Shown: one piece after another, positions 31,781 to 40,792 of the stretch | How positions within the stretch are numbered: the first letter of the stretch is position 1 | Layout of the letters: the number at the start of each line of letters is the position of its first letter | Assembly (NCBI GenBank): GCA_900544265.1 | Contig: UQUQ01000020.1 | Coordinates: 1-47,766 of the forward strand | Reading direction: 5' to 3' | Length of the DNA: 47,766 bases | Source of the DNA: an uncultured Alistipes sp. | Lineage (GTDB): Bacteria > Bacteroidota > Bacteroidia > Bacteroidales > Rikenellaceae | Program-made: the position numbers and the translations under genes | The notes under the pieces: model-generated | The model's database searches: none | The model's input: the letters and a program-made list of their open reading frames with translations, nothing else | Told to the model about the DNA's origin: nothing

Positions 31781-32539
31781 CTACTCCTCCTGTCTGGGCA
31801 GCCGCGCCAGGGCATCGGCCGCACTCAATATGTGTTCGTTGCGCCGGTCGTCCGTGATGCGGCCGTCACGCAGGGTGATGTTGCGGCTGCTGTACTGGGC
31901 GATCTCGGGGTTGTGCGTCACGAAGATGATCGTGCGGCCCGCGGCGTGCAGCTGCTGGAAGAGCACGAGCACCTCGAAACTCGTGCGCGTGTCGAGGTTG
32001 CCCGTCGCCTCGTCGGCGAGAATGACCGCCGGATTGTTCACCAGCGCCCGGGCGATGGCTACGCGCTGCATCTGTCCGCCCGACATCTGGTTGCTGCGGT
32101 GCAGCAGCCGGTCGCCCAGCCCCACGGCCTTCAGCGCCTCGACGGCCCGTTCGCGCCGCTCGGCGGCCGAGCATTGCGGATTGTACATCAGCGGCAGCTC
32201 GACATTCTCGATGGCCGTCGTCTTCGGCAGCAGGTTGTAGTTCTGGAAGACGAAGCCGATCTTGCGGTTGCGCAGCGTGGCCCGCTGGTTCTTGTCCATC
32301 GTCCGCACGGAGATTCCGTCGAGGTAGTACTCCCCCGCCGTCGGCGTGTAGAGGCACCCGAGCGTGTTGAGCAGCGTCGACTTGCCCGATCCCGACGTGC
32401 CCATGATCGTGACGAACTCCCCTTCGCGGATCGTGAACGAGACGCCGCGCAGCGCGTGCACCGTCTCGTCGCCCACGCGGAAGTCGCGCCGGATGTTTTC
32501 GAGCCGGATGATCTCCCGGGTCTGAACAGATGACTCCAT
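31781..32539 (-). CDS. MacB/LolD-type ABC transporter ATPase
   Basis: A 252-residue nucleotide-binding protein. The Walker A motif is GTSGSGKS (47-54), the signature is MSGGQMQRVAIARAL, the Walker B motif is VILADEATGNLD, and a switch His follows (TIIFVTHNPEIA). The Q-loop region reads FVFQNYNLLPKTTAIENVELPL, as in LolD/MacB ATPases. It energises the permease encoded next. The adaptor stop is 2 bp upstream and the permease start 3 bp downstream, so the complex is made from one message. Confidence 0.95.
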   Translation of the reverse strand: MESSVQTREIIRLENIRRDFRVGDETVHALRGVSFTIREGEFVTIMGTSGSGKSTLLNTLGCLYTPTAGEYYLDGISVRTMDKNQRATLRNRKIGFVFQNYNLLPKTTAIENVELPLMYNPQCSAAERRERAVEALKAVGLGDRLLHRSNQMSGGQMQRVAIARALVNNPAVILADEATGNLDTRTSFEVLVLFQQLHAAGRTIIFVTHNPEIAQYSSRNITLRDGRITDDRRNEHILSAADALARLPRQEE

Positions 32540-32541
32540 GG

Positions 32542-33732
32542 CTACTTCTTCTTGTTGCCGCCGCCCGGGGGTGTCGGCATGAAGGGACTGCGTTCGGCGG
32601 TCGGCATCTGCTCGACGGCGGCCGTCGAGGTCATGGCGACGGCCACCTCCTCGCCGTCGGTCAGCCCGTCGAGAATCTCCGTGCGGTCGCCGCTGGCGGC
32701 CCCGGTCGTCACGTAGCGCGGCGTGAGGCGCTGTCCGCTGCGGACCCAGACCTCGCGCTTCCCGGCAACGGCCGGTACGGAGTCCGAAGCCTCGCTCATG
32801 TTCAGCTCGGAGAGCAGCCCGGCATCGGGAACGAAGCGCAGCGCCTTGGTCGGAATGGAGAGGGCATTCTCCTTTTCGAGCGTGTAGATCGTGACGTTGG
32901 CCGTCAGCCCGGGTTTGAGCTTCAGGTCGGGATTGTGGGCCGTGATGACCACTTCGTAGGTCACGACGCTCGACTCGGTCGTCGCTTCGAGCCGCACCTG
33001 CTCGACCGTTCCTTCGAACGTGTCGTCGGGATAGGCATCCACGGTGAACTGCACGCGCTGTCCGTCGGCCACCTGCCCGATGTCGGCCTCGTCGACGTCG
33101 GCGATGACGCGCATCTGCGTCAGGTCGTTGGCGATGGTGAAGAGCGTCGGGGTCTCGAAGCCCGCGGCCACGGTCTGCCCCTCCTCGACGGCACGGCTGA
33201 TGACCACGCCGTCGATGGGTGAGGTGATGGTCGCGTAGTCGAGGTTCTGCTTCACCTTGACGATTGCCGCCTGCGACTGGGCATAGGCGTTGCGGGCCTT
33301 TTCATAGAGGTAGAGCGCCTCGTCGTACTCCTGGTCGCTGACGAGCTCCTTCTCGTGGAGCGTCTTCGTGCGGGCGTAGTTCTTCGACTGGTACTCGTAT
33401 TCGGTCTTGCAGCTTGCCAGCTCCGCCTCGGAAGACTCCAGCTCGGCCTGAAGCGTCACCTTGTCCATCTCGGCGATCAGCTGTCCGGCCTTCACCACGT
33501 CGTTGTAGTCGACGTAGAGCCGGTCGATGATGCCAGAAACCTGGGTGCCGACCTCCACCTCGGTGACCGGTTCGACCGTTCCGGTCGCCGTCACCGAGTT
33601 GCTGATCGCAATGCGGCTCGTGGGGGCGGTCTCCAGCGTGATCTCCTCCCGTTTCGACGGGCGCAGCAGCACCCAGAGCACGACGGCGGCAAGGAGAACG
33701 TATGCCGCAATGAGCATGTTTCTTTTTTTCAT
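32542..33732 (-). CDS. MacA-like efflux adaptor (membrane fusion protein)
   Basis: A 396-residue periplasmic adaptor with an N-terminal membrane anchor (MLIAAYVLLAAVVLWVLL), not a lipobox. The order is first barrel strand and lipoyl half (VEVGTQVSGIIDRLYVDYNDVVKAGQLIAEMD), a coiled coil (about 80-150), the second lipoyl half (DYATITSPIDGVVISRAVEEGQTVAAG) and a beta-barrel plus C-terminal domain. It ends in a Pro/Gly/Lys-rich tail (PTPPGGGNKKK). It links the MacB-like permease to the outer-membrane channel encoded 29 bp upstream. Confidence 0.93.
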   Translation of the reverse strand: MKKRNMLIAAYVLLAAVVLWVLLRPSKREEITLETAPTSRIAISNSVTATGTVEPVTEVEVGTQVSGIIDRLYVDYNDVVKAGQLIAEMDKVTLQAELESSEAELASCKTEYEYQSKNYARTKTLHEKELVSDQEYDEALYLYEKARNAYAQSQAAIVKVKQNLDYATITSPIDGVVISRAVEEGQTVAAGFETPTLFTIANDLTQMRVIADVDEADIGQVADGQRVQFTVDAYPDDTFEGTVEQVRLEATTESSVVTYEVVITAHNPDLKLKPGLTANVTIYTLEKENALSIPTKALRFVPDAGLLSELNMSEASDSVPAVAGKREVWVRSGQRLTPRYVTTGAASGDRTEILDGLTDGEEVAVAMTSTAAVEQMPTAERSPFMPTPPGGGNKKK

Positions 33733-33761
33733 GATGTATGCGTCGGTTGTTTGTTTGCGAA

Positions 33762-35168
33762 TCAGATCGTCGTGACGGGCCGGCCCTGGTAGATGTCGAG
33801 CAGCGCCATGTTGAGCAGTGCGACATACTTCGCCTGCAGGACCTCCAGCCGGGCCGACGAGAGTTCGTTCTGCGCCGTGATGAGCTCGACCGTGTTCTTC
33901 ATGCCGACGCGGAACTGCTCGTCGGTCAGGTCGTAGCTCTCCTGTGCATAGCGGCGCTTCTCGACGGCCGCCGTGTACTGCGACTGGGCCGAGACGGCAT
34001 CCAGATAGGCCGTCTCGACCTCGCGCAGCAGCGTCTTTTCGAGATTGAGCCGTTCGAGGCGGCTGTTCGAGACGCTGATGCGCGCCTTGTTGACGGCCGT
34101 GCGGTTGCGGCGGTTCGAGAAGATCGGGATGTTGAGCGAAAGCCCGACATTCTCGTTGAAGCGGTTCCATACCTGCGAGCCGCTTTCAAATGCGCCGCCC
34201 GACATGTGTCCGGTGCCGATGCCGGCCGTAAGGGAAACGGACGGAAGGAAGCCTGCGCGCGCCTGCCTGACTTCCAGCTCTGCTGCTTCGATGGAGAGGT
34301 CACCCCGTCGGATCTCGGGCATGACATCCAGTGCCGTCGCGTAGATTTCGGTTTTTTGGGGCAGAGCCGTTACCACCTTATCCTCACCTGCGGCGGGTGC
34401 GGCAAGTTCCATCTCGTCCGTTATGTCGAGTTCGAGCAGCTGCTTGAGCTGCAATTTGTAGTTGTCGAGTGTCGTGCGGGCCACGACGACCTGATATTCG
34501 TCGCTCACGTACTGGCTTTCGATCTGGGCGAAGTCGACCTTGCTGATCGACCCCGTCCGCCACATCTCGCGGGCCCGGTCACGCTGGGCGCGTGATACTT
34601 CGGCCGTGCTGACGGCGATCTCCACCGCCTCGGAGGCGTAGAGCGCCTGCATGTAGGCCTCGACCAGGGCCAGGCGGATGTCGTTCTCGGCCTCCTCGAC
34701 CGTCAGCGCGTCGATGCGGTTCTGCAGCTGCTGCCGGCGGACCGTCGTGCGGAGCTTCCCGCCCTGATAAAGCACCAGATCGGCGTTGACGCCGTAGGTC
34801 CCCGTGTAGGAGTCGTTGTCGGAGACGTTCGACGACGGGTAGTTCGTGTAGGCCTGCGTCGTCGAGGCCGTGAGCGACGGCAACAGGGCCGCCCTGGCCT
34901 CCTTCGTGTCCTCCACCCCCGAGAGGTAGTCGTTGCGGTTCTGCCGCAGCTGGATGTTGTTCTCCAGCGCATAGTCCAGACACTCCTGCAACGTCCATTG
35001 CCTTGTCGTGCCCGTGGCGGCCGGTTCGGCTGCTGCGGCCTGCGTGGCGGGTGACGTCTGCTGCGTCGGGACTGCCTGCTCCTGTCCGCCCGCCGGCTGT
35101 TGCGCCGCGGCGGTTCCCCATGCGAGCCAGGCGGCACATCCGATCCACCATATTTGTTTTGTTTTCAT
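33762..35168 (-). CDS. TolC-family outer-membrane efflux channel
   Basis: A 468-residue protein with a cleavable signal peptide (WWIGCAAWLAWGTAAAQ) and no convincing lipobox. A Gln/Ala/Pro/Thr-rich linker (25-55) leads to two OEP repeats (WTLQECLDYALENNIQLRQNRNDYLSG, ALLPSLTASTTQAYTNYP; GFLPSVSLTAGIGTGHMSGGAF, NVGLSLNIPIFSNRRNRTAVNKARI). It gives the outer-membrane exit for the MacAB-like pump and is the first gene of that operon. ATG 35168 starts the signal peptide and lies just after a good promoter. Confidence 0.93.
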   Translation of the reverse strand: MKTKQIWWIGCAAWLAWGTAAAQQPAGGQEQAVPTQQTSPATQAAAAEPAATGTTRQWTLQECLDYALENNIQLRQNRNDYLSGVEDTKEARAALLPSLTASTTQAYTNYPSSNVSDNDSYTGTYGVNADLVLYQGGKLRTTVRRQQLQNRIDALTVEEAENDIRLALVEAYMQALYASEAVEIAVSTAEVSRAQRDRAREMWRTGSISKVDFAQIESQYVSDEYQVVVARTTLDNYKLQLKQLLELDITDEMELAAPAAGEDKVVTALPQKTEIYATALDVMPEIRRGDLSIEAAELEVRQARAGFLPSVSLTAGIGTGHMSGGAFESGSQVWNRFNENVGLSLNIPIFSNRRNRTAVNKARISVSNSRLERLNLEKTLLREVETAYLDAVSAQSQYTAAVEKRRYAQESYDLTDEQFRVGMKNTVELITAQNELSSARLEVLQAKYVALLNMALLDIYQGRPVTTI

Positions 35169-35189
35169 CTGTTTTTCCCGGTTTTGCTG

Positions 35190-35220
35190 CAAATGTAGGG
35201 GTCGGGATTCGTCCGGACAA
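35190..35220 (-). promoter_or_regulatory. Promoter of the MacAB-like efflux operon
   Basis: On the minus strand a -33 TTG (35220-35218) precedes the -7 box TACATTTG (35197-35190) by exactly 20 bp. The ATG is 22 bp further. Confidence 0.82.
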
Positions 35221-35708
35221 TCAAAATGGACGAATCGCCCGATTCCGTCGACGAATGCCGCATCTGACCCGACATGCGTTCCGGTGCGCACCCCGGCGGT
35301 CAGCCGCAGCCGCCATTCCCTTCGGTTGTACCTTTGAAATGTCTGCCGCGGATGTGTGCGCTGTTTGTGTGCGACCACCGGATAACACGGTTATGGCGTG
35401 AAATTCACCCATCCATCTCTTTCCAGTGTCCATTTCATGCGCAGTTTCGGGGATTTTCCAACAAAATAGCAGCCTTTTTTCGGACTGTCCGTTTTTGTTT
35501 GCTGTGTAAAATACACGGTCTTCCACCGCTCGTTTTGTGCGCTTCCGGTCGGTGGATCGAGGGGCTCAAAATGCCTGTTTTTTCCCGGATCGAAATGCCA
35601 TGATCTCGTTCATATAATTTATATTACTGAAAGACAGTTGTTTGTCGTTTCAATAACTCCATTTCTCCGCTCTTTCGGCCGCTGGGATGCAAAAAATGGA
35701 CGCATTTA
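35221..35708. other. Gene-free, partly AT-rich stretch upstream of the SusC operon
   Basis: The composition shifts to AT-rich from about 35440. An inverted repeat GAAAGACA (35629-35636) with TGTC-G-TTTC (35643-35651) lies about 60 bp before the SusC promoter and could be a regulator site. A plus-strand -7 box TACCTTTG (35329-35336) is followed at 35339 by a 20-codon frame with no recognisable product; I do not call it a gene. GGACTGTCC near 35488-35496 is a small palindrome. No regulator gene is present. Confidence 0.55.
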
Positions 35709-35740
35709 TTTGTTCGGAAAGAAAATAATTTTTACTTTTG
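35709..35740 (+). promoter_or_regulatory. Promoter of the SusC/SusD operon
   Basis: The -33 TTTG (35709-35712) and -7 TACTTTTG (35733-35740) are separated by exactly 20 bp. Transcription would start near 35746, leaving a leader of about 158 bases that opens with an inverted repeat GTGTT-7-AACAC (35746-35762). Confidence 0.85.
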
Positions 35741-35903
35741 TTCTGGTGTTGTGTACGAACACAGTATATATTTTCAGTGTATTATATTGATATTCATTGA
35801 TTTTATTTGTACATACACACGCTTTTGTATGATCAGACAATAGAAATTTAACAATAAAAACAAACAAACTATCCTAAAATCTTTCCTAATCCTTAAAACC
35901 CAC

Positions 35904-38900
35904 ATGTGTTCGCAACAATCCAACCATCCGATTCGCGCTTTCCGGGGGTTCGCACGCGGCATCCGCAGCCGGGCGTCGCGTCTGGGGCTCGTTCTGGCGC
36001 TGTGCGCCCTGACGGCCGTGGTCGAGACCTCCTTCGCGCAGCGCAAGACCGCCACGGTGAAGGGTGTCGTGACCGACGCCGCGACGAAGCAGCCGCTCGT
36101 CGGCGTGACGTGTATCGTCGAGGGCACCCAACAGGGTACAACGACCGGAGTCGACGGTACCTTCACGCTTGATCTTGCATCAGGCGGGGCGAAGACGCTC
36201 TCGTTCTCCTACATTGGCTACGAGACCCGCGAGGTCGTCTGGAACAACCAGACCGAGCTGAAGATCGAACTTTCCGAAACGGCCCAGGCGATGGACGAGG
36301 TGATCGTCGTCGGCTACGGCTCGCAGAAGAAGAGCGACATCACCGGCGCCGTGGGCAGCGTGGCGAAGGACCGCATCGAGAAGATGGTCTCGACCGACAT
36401 TGCCCAGATCATGCAGGGTTCGGTGCCGGGTCTCAACGTCATGGCGACGACCGCGGGCGCCAATCCCGAGGGTCAGAGCGGCCTGATGCTGATCCGCGGC
36501 CGCAACTCGATCTCGGCTAGCAACGACCCGCTCGTCGTGCTGGACGGCATCCCCTACTACGGCTCGATCTCGGACATCAACCCCAGCGACATCGCCTCGA
36601 TCGAGGTGCTCAAGGATGCCTCGTCGGCCGCGATCTACGGATCGCGCGGTTCAAACGGCGTCATCCTGATCTCGACGCGCCAGGGTACCGAGGGCAAGGT
36701 GACGATCCGCTACGACGGCTACTATGCCATTCAGACCGTGGCCAACTTCCCCCACATCATGAACGGCGAGGAGTACTACAACTACAAGAAGGGATGGGCG
36801 GATGACGACGACAGCGATCCCGACGCCTTCCTGAACGAGACCGAGCGTGCGGTCTACGCCGACGGCAGCTGGAAGAAGTGGACGTGGAAGGACCTGCTCA
36901 CCCGCACGGGTTACAGCACGCGCCACAACATCTCGGCCTCGGGCGGCTCGAAGGTGCTCAAGTACAACGTCTCGCTCAACTACCTGCGCAACAAGGGCAC
37001 GATCATCAACGACCAGTACCAGCGCGCGCAGCTGCGCGTCAACCTGACGGCCAATCTGACCAAGTGGCTCACCTACACGACCAACACGATGCTGACGTGG
37101 AGCGACAACAGCGGTGCGACGCCCAAGTTCGTCGACGTGTTCAACAAGTCGCCGCTGCTGCGCCCCTTCAACGAGGACGGTTCGATCAACATCACGCCCG
37201 ACGCCAGCAACGAAAAGCGCTTCAACCCGCTCGAATGCCTGCTCTACGACGACTACAACGGCTCCTACAAGCTCGCCACGAACAACTCCTTCAAGGCGAC
37301 GCTCACCAAGGGACTGACCTACACGCTCAATACGGGCATCCAGTTCTATGACACGGAGCACAACGAATATCAGGGTACGAACACCGGCGCCATGAAGAGC
37401 TACAACGGCTGGGGCAAGATCTCGGACAAGAAGCGCTTTGCCTACTCGCTCGAGAACATCCTCAACTACGAGCGCAAGTTCGGCCGCCACGGACTCTTCT
37501 TCACCTTCGTCTACTCGTTTGAGGAGAACACCAACCGCACCAACGAACTCGAAGGCTACGACTTCCCCAACGACCTGCTCTCCTACAACGGTCTGGCGCA
37601 GGCCAAGCAGCTCACCCCCTACATCGAGAAGACCAACACGAAGCTCATCTCGCAGATGTTCCGCGCCAACTACGAGTTCGACAACCGCTACCTGTTCACC
37701 TTCACGGTGCGCCGCGACGGCTACTCGGGCTTCGGCGCCAACAACAAGTGGGGCGTTTTCCCGTCGGTGGCCGTGGGCTGGAACATCGCCAACGAGGCGT
37801 TCTTCGGTCGTGCGACCGACGTGATGAACGTCCTCAAGCTGCGCTTCTCGTGGGGCCGCAACGGCAACCAGGCCATCTCGGCCTTCCAGACGATCTCGAC
37901 GCTCGGCAGCAGCGACTACGTCAACGGCAGCAACCTCGCGCCGGGCTACATGCCCGACAAGCTCGGCACGCCCGACCTGACGTGGGAGACGACCGACGCC
38001 GTGAACCTCGGTCTGGACTTCGCCTTCCTCAACTCGCGCATCACGGGTGAGTTCAACGTCTACCGCAACAACACCTACGACCTGCTGCTTGAGCGCAGCA
38101 TCTCGGATGTCAACGGTCTGGACAAGATCTATCAGAACATCGGCAAGACCCGCAACGAGGGTATCGAGGTGTCGCTCACCTCGACGAACATCCGCACCAA
38201 GAAGTTCGCGTGGAAAACCTCGTTCAACATCGCCTTCATCCGCACGCAGATCCGTGAGATCTACGGTGACGGCCGGGACGACATCGACAACAAGTGGTTC
38301 ATCGGCTACCCCATCAAGGTCAACTACGACTACTACATCACGGGTGTCTGGCAGCTCAACGAGGCCAACCTCGCCGCGCAGTACGGCGCGCAGCCCGGAT
38401 ACGCCAAGTACGACGACCGCAACGGCAACGGCACCTACGATGCCGACGACCGGCAGGTGATCGGCTCGCCCGAGCCCAACATCACGTGGAGTCTCAACAA
38501 CCAGTTCACCTACGGTCCCGTGGACCTGATCGTCTACCTCTACGGCGCGGGCGGCATGGTCAAGTACAACCCCTTCTACGCCAAGAACATTCTCGTGAAG
38601 CACAACTACTGGACGCCCGACAATCCGACCAACGACTACTGGTCGGTCGAGGACGGCTACGCCAACCAGTACATCGCCAGCAAGAGCGTCACTCCGGGCA
38701 AATACGAGAAGGCGAGCTTCTGGCGCATCAAGGACATCACGCTCTCCTACACGCTGCCCGAGACCTTCCTCTCGAAGGTGGGCATCTCGCAGGCCAAGGT
38801 CTACTTCTCGTGCAAGAACCCCTGGACCTTCACCCAGTATACGGGCATGGACCCCGAGCTGGACGAGCAGCGCGCGAAACCCGTGCAGCGGGAGTTCCTC

Positions 38901-38924
38901 TTCGGTCTCAATCTCTCATTCTAA
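35904..38924 (+). CDS. SusC/RagA family TonB-dependent outer-membrane transporter
   Basis: A 1006-residue outer-membrane protein. A long basic n-region precedes the signal peptide, which ends near Q46 (LCALTAVVETSFAQ). A carboxypeptidase-regulatory-like domain spans about 51-125 (VKGVVTDAATKQPLVGV, FSYIGYETREV). The TonB-box region DEVIVVGYGSQKKSDITGAVGSV (131-153) leads into the plug and a 22-strand barrel, with the usual closing strand FLFGLNLSF. It forms a pedal-bin importer with the SusD protein encoded 15 bp downstream and takes up an oligosaccharide or glycoside. There is no STN domain, so no anti-sigma signalling is expected. Confidence 0.96.
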   Translation: MCSQQSNHPIRAFRGFARGIRSRASRLGLVLALCALTAVVETSFAQRKTATVKGVVTDAATKQPLVGVTCIVEGTQQGTTTGVDGTFTLDLASGGAKTLSFSYIGYETREVVWNNQTELKIELSETAQAMDEVIVVGYGSQKKSDITGAVGSVAKDRIEKMVSTDIAQIMQGSVPGLNVMATTAGANPEGQSGLMLIRGRNSISASNDPLVVLDGIPYYGSISDINPSDIASIEVLKDASSAAIYGSRGSNGVILISTRQGTEGKVTIRYDGYYAIQTVANFPHIMNGEEYYNYKKGWADDDDSDPDAFLNETERAVYADGSWKKWTWKDLLTRTGYSTRHNISASGGSKVLKYNVSLNYLRNKGTIINDQYQRAQLRVNLTANLTKWLTYTTNTMLTWSDNSGATPKFVDVFNKSPLLRPFNEDGSINITPDASNEKRFNPLECLLYDDYNGSYKLATNNSFKATLTKGLTYTLNTGIQFYDTEHNEYQGTNTGAMKSYNGWGKISDKKRFAYSLENILNYERKFGRHGLFFTFVYSFEENTNRTNELEGYDFPNDLLSYNGLAQAKQLTPYIEKTNTKLISQMFRANYEFDNRYLFTFTVRRDGYSGFGANNKWGVFPSVAVGWNIANEAFFGRATDVMNVLKLRFSWGRNGNQAISAFQTISTLGSSDYVNGSNLAPGYMPDKLGTPDLTWETTDAVNLGLDFAFLNSRITGEFNVYRNNTYDLLLERSISDVNGLDKIYQNIGKTRNEGIEVSLTSTNIRTKKFAWKTSFNIAFIRTQIREIYGDGRDDIDNKWFIGYPIKVNYDYYITGVWQLNEANLAAQYGAQPGYAKYDDRNGNGTYDADDRQVIGSPEPNITWSLNNQFTYGPVDLIVYLYGAGGMVKYNPFYAKNILVKHNYWTPDNPTNDYWSVEDGYANQYIASKSVTPGKYEKASFWRIKDITLSYTLPETFLSKVGISQAKVYFSCKNPWTFTQYTGMDPELDEQRAKPVQREFLFGLNLSF

Positions 38925-38939
38925 ACCGTGCATCGAATC

Positions 38940-40760
38940 ATGAAAACCATCGCATACCTCAAATACCGGATTTTCGCGGCGGCGGCCTTCGTCGCGGGTC
39001 TCCTTTTCACGGCGGGATGCAGCGGCGATCTGCTGACCGAGCATCCCGAGACGCAGCTCACGGCCGATCAGGTCTATTCGACCGAGGAGGGCTTCGAGCT
39101 GGGTCTGAACGGCCTCTACAGCCTTGCGCGCCAGGAGCGCGAAGGGTACGGATATACCGATTCGTTCGGTGCCACGGGCCTCTACGCCCTGATGAACATC
39201 GGCGGTACGGACAACTACAACTGCGGCGCCGGCGCATCGGGCGAGTTCTCGGCCATCTACAAGAACTGGGCGACGGCCAACGTCCCGACGGACAAGAGCC
39301 TCAAGGCGGCCTTCTCGTGGCTCTACAAGACGGTGTTGGCGGCCAATACGATCATCGGCCGCGTGGGCAATCCCGACATTGCCTGGTCGTCGGAGGAGAC
39401 GCCGCTGCGCGTCGAGGCCGAAGCGCGCCTCATCCGCGCCTGGGCCTACCGTCACCTCACCTACCTGTGGGGCAAGGTGCCCCTGTCGCTCGTCGAGACG
39501 ACCGGCGAGAACTTCCGCACGGACTGGGTGCGTGAGGAGGTGTCGGTCGTGCGGGCGCAGATCATCGAGGACCTCAAGTTCGCGGCCGACCACATGGGCT
39601 GGATGCCCTCGCAGGTGGGCCGTGCCACGAAGGGCGTCGCGCTGACCTACCTGGCCGAGATGTATCTGGCCGAGGCCGGCACGGGCAGCGGCCCGTTCGA
39701 TGAGGAGCTGCTGCGCCTGGCCTGGGAAGCTGCGAACAAATGTATCACGGAGGGCCCCTACCGCCTGATCCGCGAGCGCATGGACAACAGCCAGGGGTGC
39801 GCCTTCATGGACATGTTCTCCCCGTCGAACGTCAACATCGAGTCGGGCAACACCGAGGCGCTGTGGGTCATGCAGTGGGAGAAGAACGTCGTGGGCGGCG
39901 GCAACAACCTCATGCGCTTTTCGCTGCGTCCGAAGTTCGACACGGCCGACAAGCTCGCTTCGGGCATCACGATCTCCTATGAGGACGAAAGCCGAGGCGG
40001 CCGCGGATTCGCCCGCGCCGCCATCACGAAGTGGGCGCTCGAGCTCTACGACAAGTCGAGCGACTATGCCGCCGGTATTATTGACGACCGCGGGTCGGAG
40101 TACGCCATCGCGAAGTATTACGTCCTGACCGACAAGGACACCTTCTCCGGCGTGAACGCCTACACGAGCGAGCCGTGGAAGATCGGCGACCGGGTCTTCA
40201 TCGGGGCGTCGAAGGATGCCGATGCGGGCAATCCCGAAGTGAGCACGCTCTACGGTTTCGCGGGGCTCAAGTCCGGCGAGAAGGAGGGCGACAACAGCAA
40301 CTGGCCCTACACGCTCAAGTACAGCTTCTGCGACTCGGGCTATCCGAAGAACAACGAGTCGCACAACGACCAGGTCTACATGCGGCTGGCCGAGACCTAC
40401 CTGCTGCGTGCCGAGGCGGCCTACAAGCGCGGCCTTGCGGGCGATGCGGCCAACGACATCAACGAGCTGCGCACCCGGGCGCATGCCCTGACGGTCAGCG
40501 AGAGCGACGTGACGATGGATCTGATTCTCGAGGAGCGTTCGCGCGAGCTGCTCGGCGAGGAGCAGCGCCGCTACACGCTGCGCCGCACGCTGGATGCTCC
40601 GGCCTTCGTCGAGTGGATCACGGCCCGCAACGGCAAGGACAAGGGGCTCTCGGAGCGTGACTACCTCTTCCCCATCCCGCAGAGCGTCATCGACGCCAAC
40701 GTCTCGCGCCCCATGGAGCAGAATCCCGGATTCACCGGTTCGGGCAGCGGCAGCAACTGA
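38940..40760 (+). CDS. SusD/RagB family surface glycan-binding lipoprotein
   Basis: A 606-residue lipoprotein with its lipobox at Cys27 (GLLFTAGC-SGDLLTEHPETQLTADQVYSTEEGFELGLNGLYSLAR). The TPR-rich SusD fold is seen in LRVEAEARLIRAWAYRHLTYLWGKVPLSL and YMRLAETYLLRAEAAYKRGLAGDAANDINELRTRA, ending in ERSRELLGEEQRRYTLRR and YLFPIPQSVIDAN. It is the lid of the SusC importer. The ATG at 38940 is used; a GTG four codons upstream is in frame but less likely. The substrate is unknown. Confidence 0.96.
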   Translation: MKTIAYLKYRIFAAAAFVAGLLFTAGCSGDLLTEHPETQLTADQVYSTEEGFELGLNGLYSLARQEREGYGYTDSFGATGLYALMNIGGTDNYNCGAGASGEFSAIYKNWATANVPTDKSLKAAFSWLYKTVLAANTIIGRVGNPDIAWSSEETPLRVEAEARLIRAWAYRHLTYLWGKVPLSLVETTGENFRTDWVREEVSVVRAQIIEDLKFAADHMGWMPSQVGRATKGVALTYLAEMYLAEAGTGSGPFDEELLRLAWEAANKCITEGPYRLIRERMDNSQGCAFMDMFSPSNVNIESGNTEALWVMQWEKNVVGGGNNLMRFSLRPKFDTADKLASGITISYEDESRGGRGFARAAITKWALELYDKSSDYAAGIIDDRGSEYAIAKYYVLTDKDTFSGVNAYTSEPWKIGDRVFIGASKDADAGNPEVSTLYGFAGLKSGEKEGDNSNWPYTLKYSFCDSGYPKNNESHNDQVYMRLAETYLLRAEAAYKRGLAGDAANDINELRTRAHALTVSESDVTMDLILEERSRELLGEEQRRYTLRRTLDAPAFVEWITARNGKDKGLSERDYLFPIPQSVIDANVSRPMEQNPGFTGSGSGSN

Positions 40761-40792
40761 TCGTACAATCCGAAATTCAACAACAATACGAT

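Noticed and set aside
35339..35401. A 20-codon frame directly after a TACCTTTG box upstream of SusC
   Set aside because: The peptide has no recognisable feature, the box lacks a -33 and the start would be leaderless. Kept only as a note in the intergenic entry.
36651..38603. A long minus-strand frame inside the SusC gene
   Set aside because: SusC is certain on the plus strand, and the antisense product is Val/Glu/Arg-rich with no known fold.
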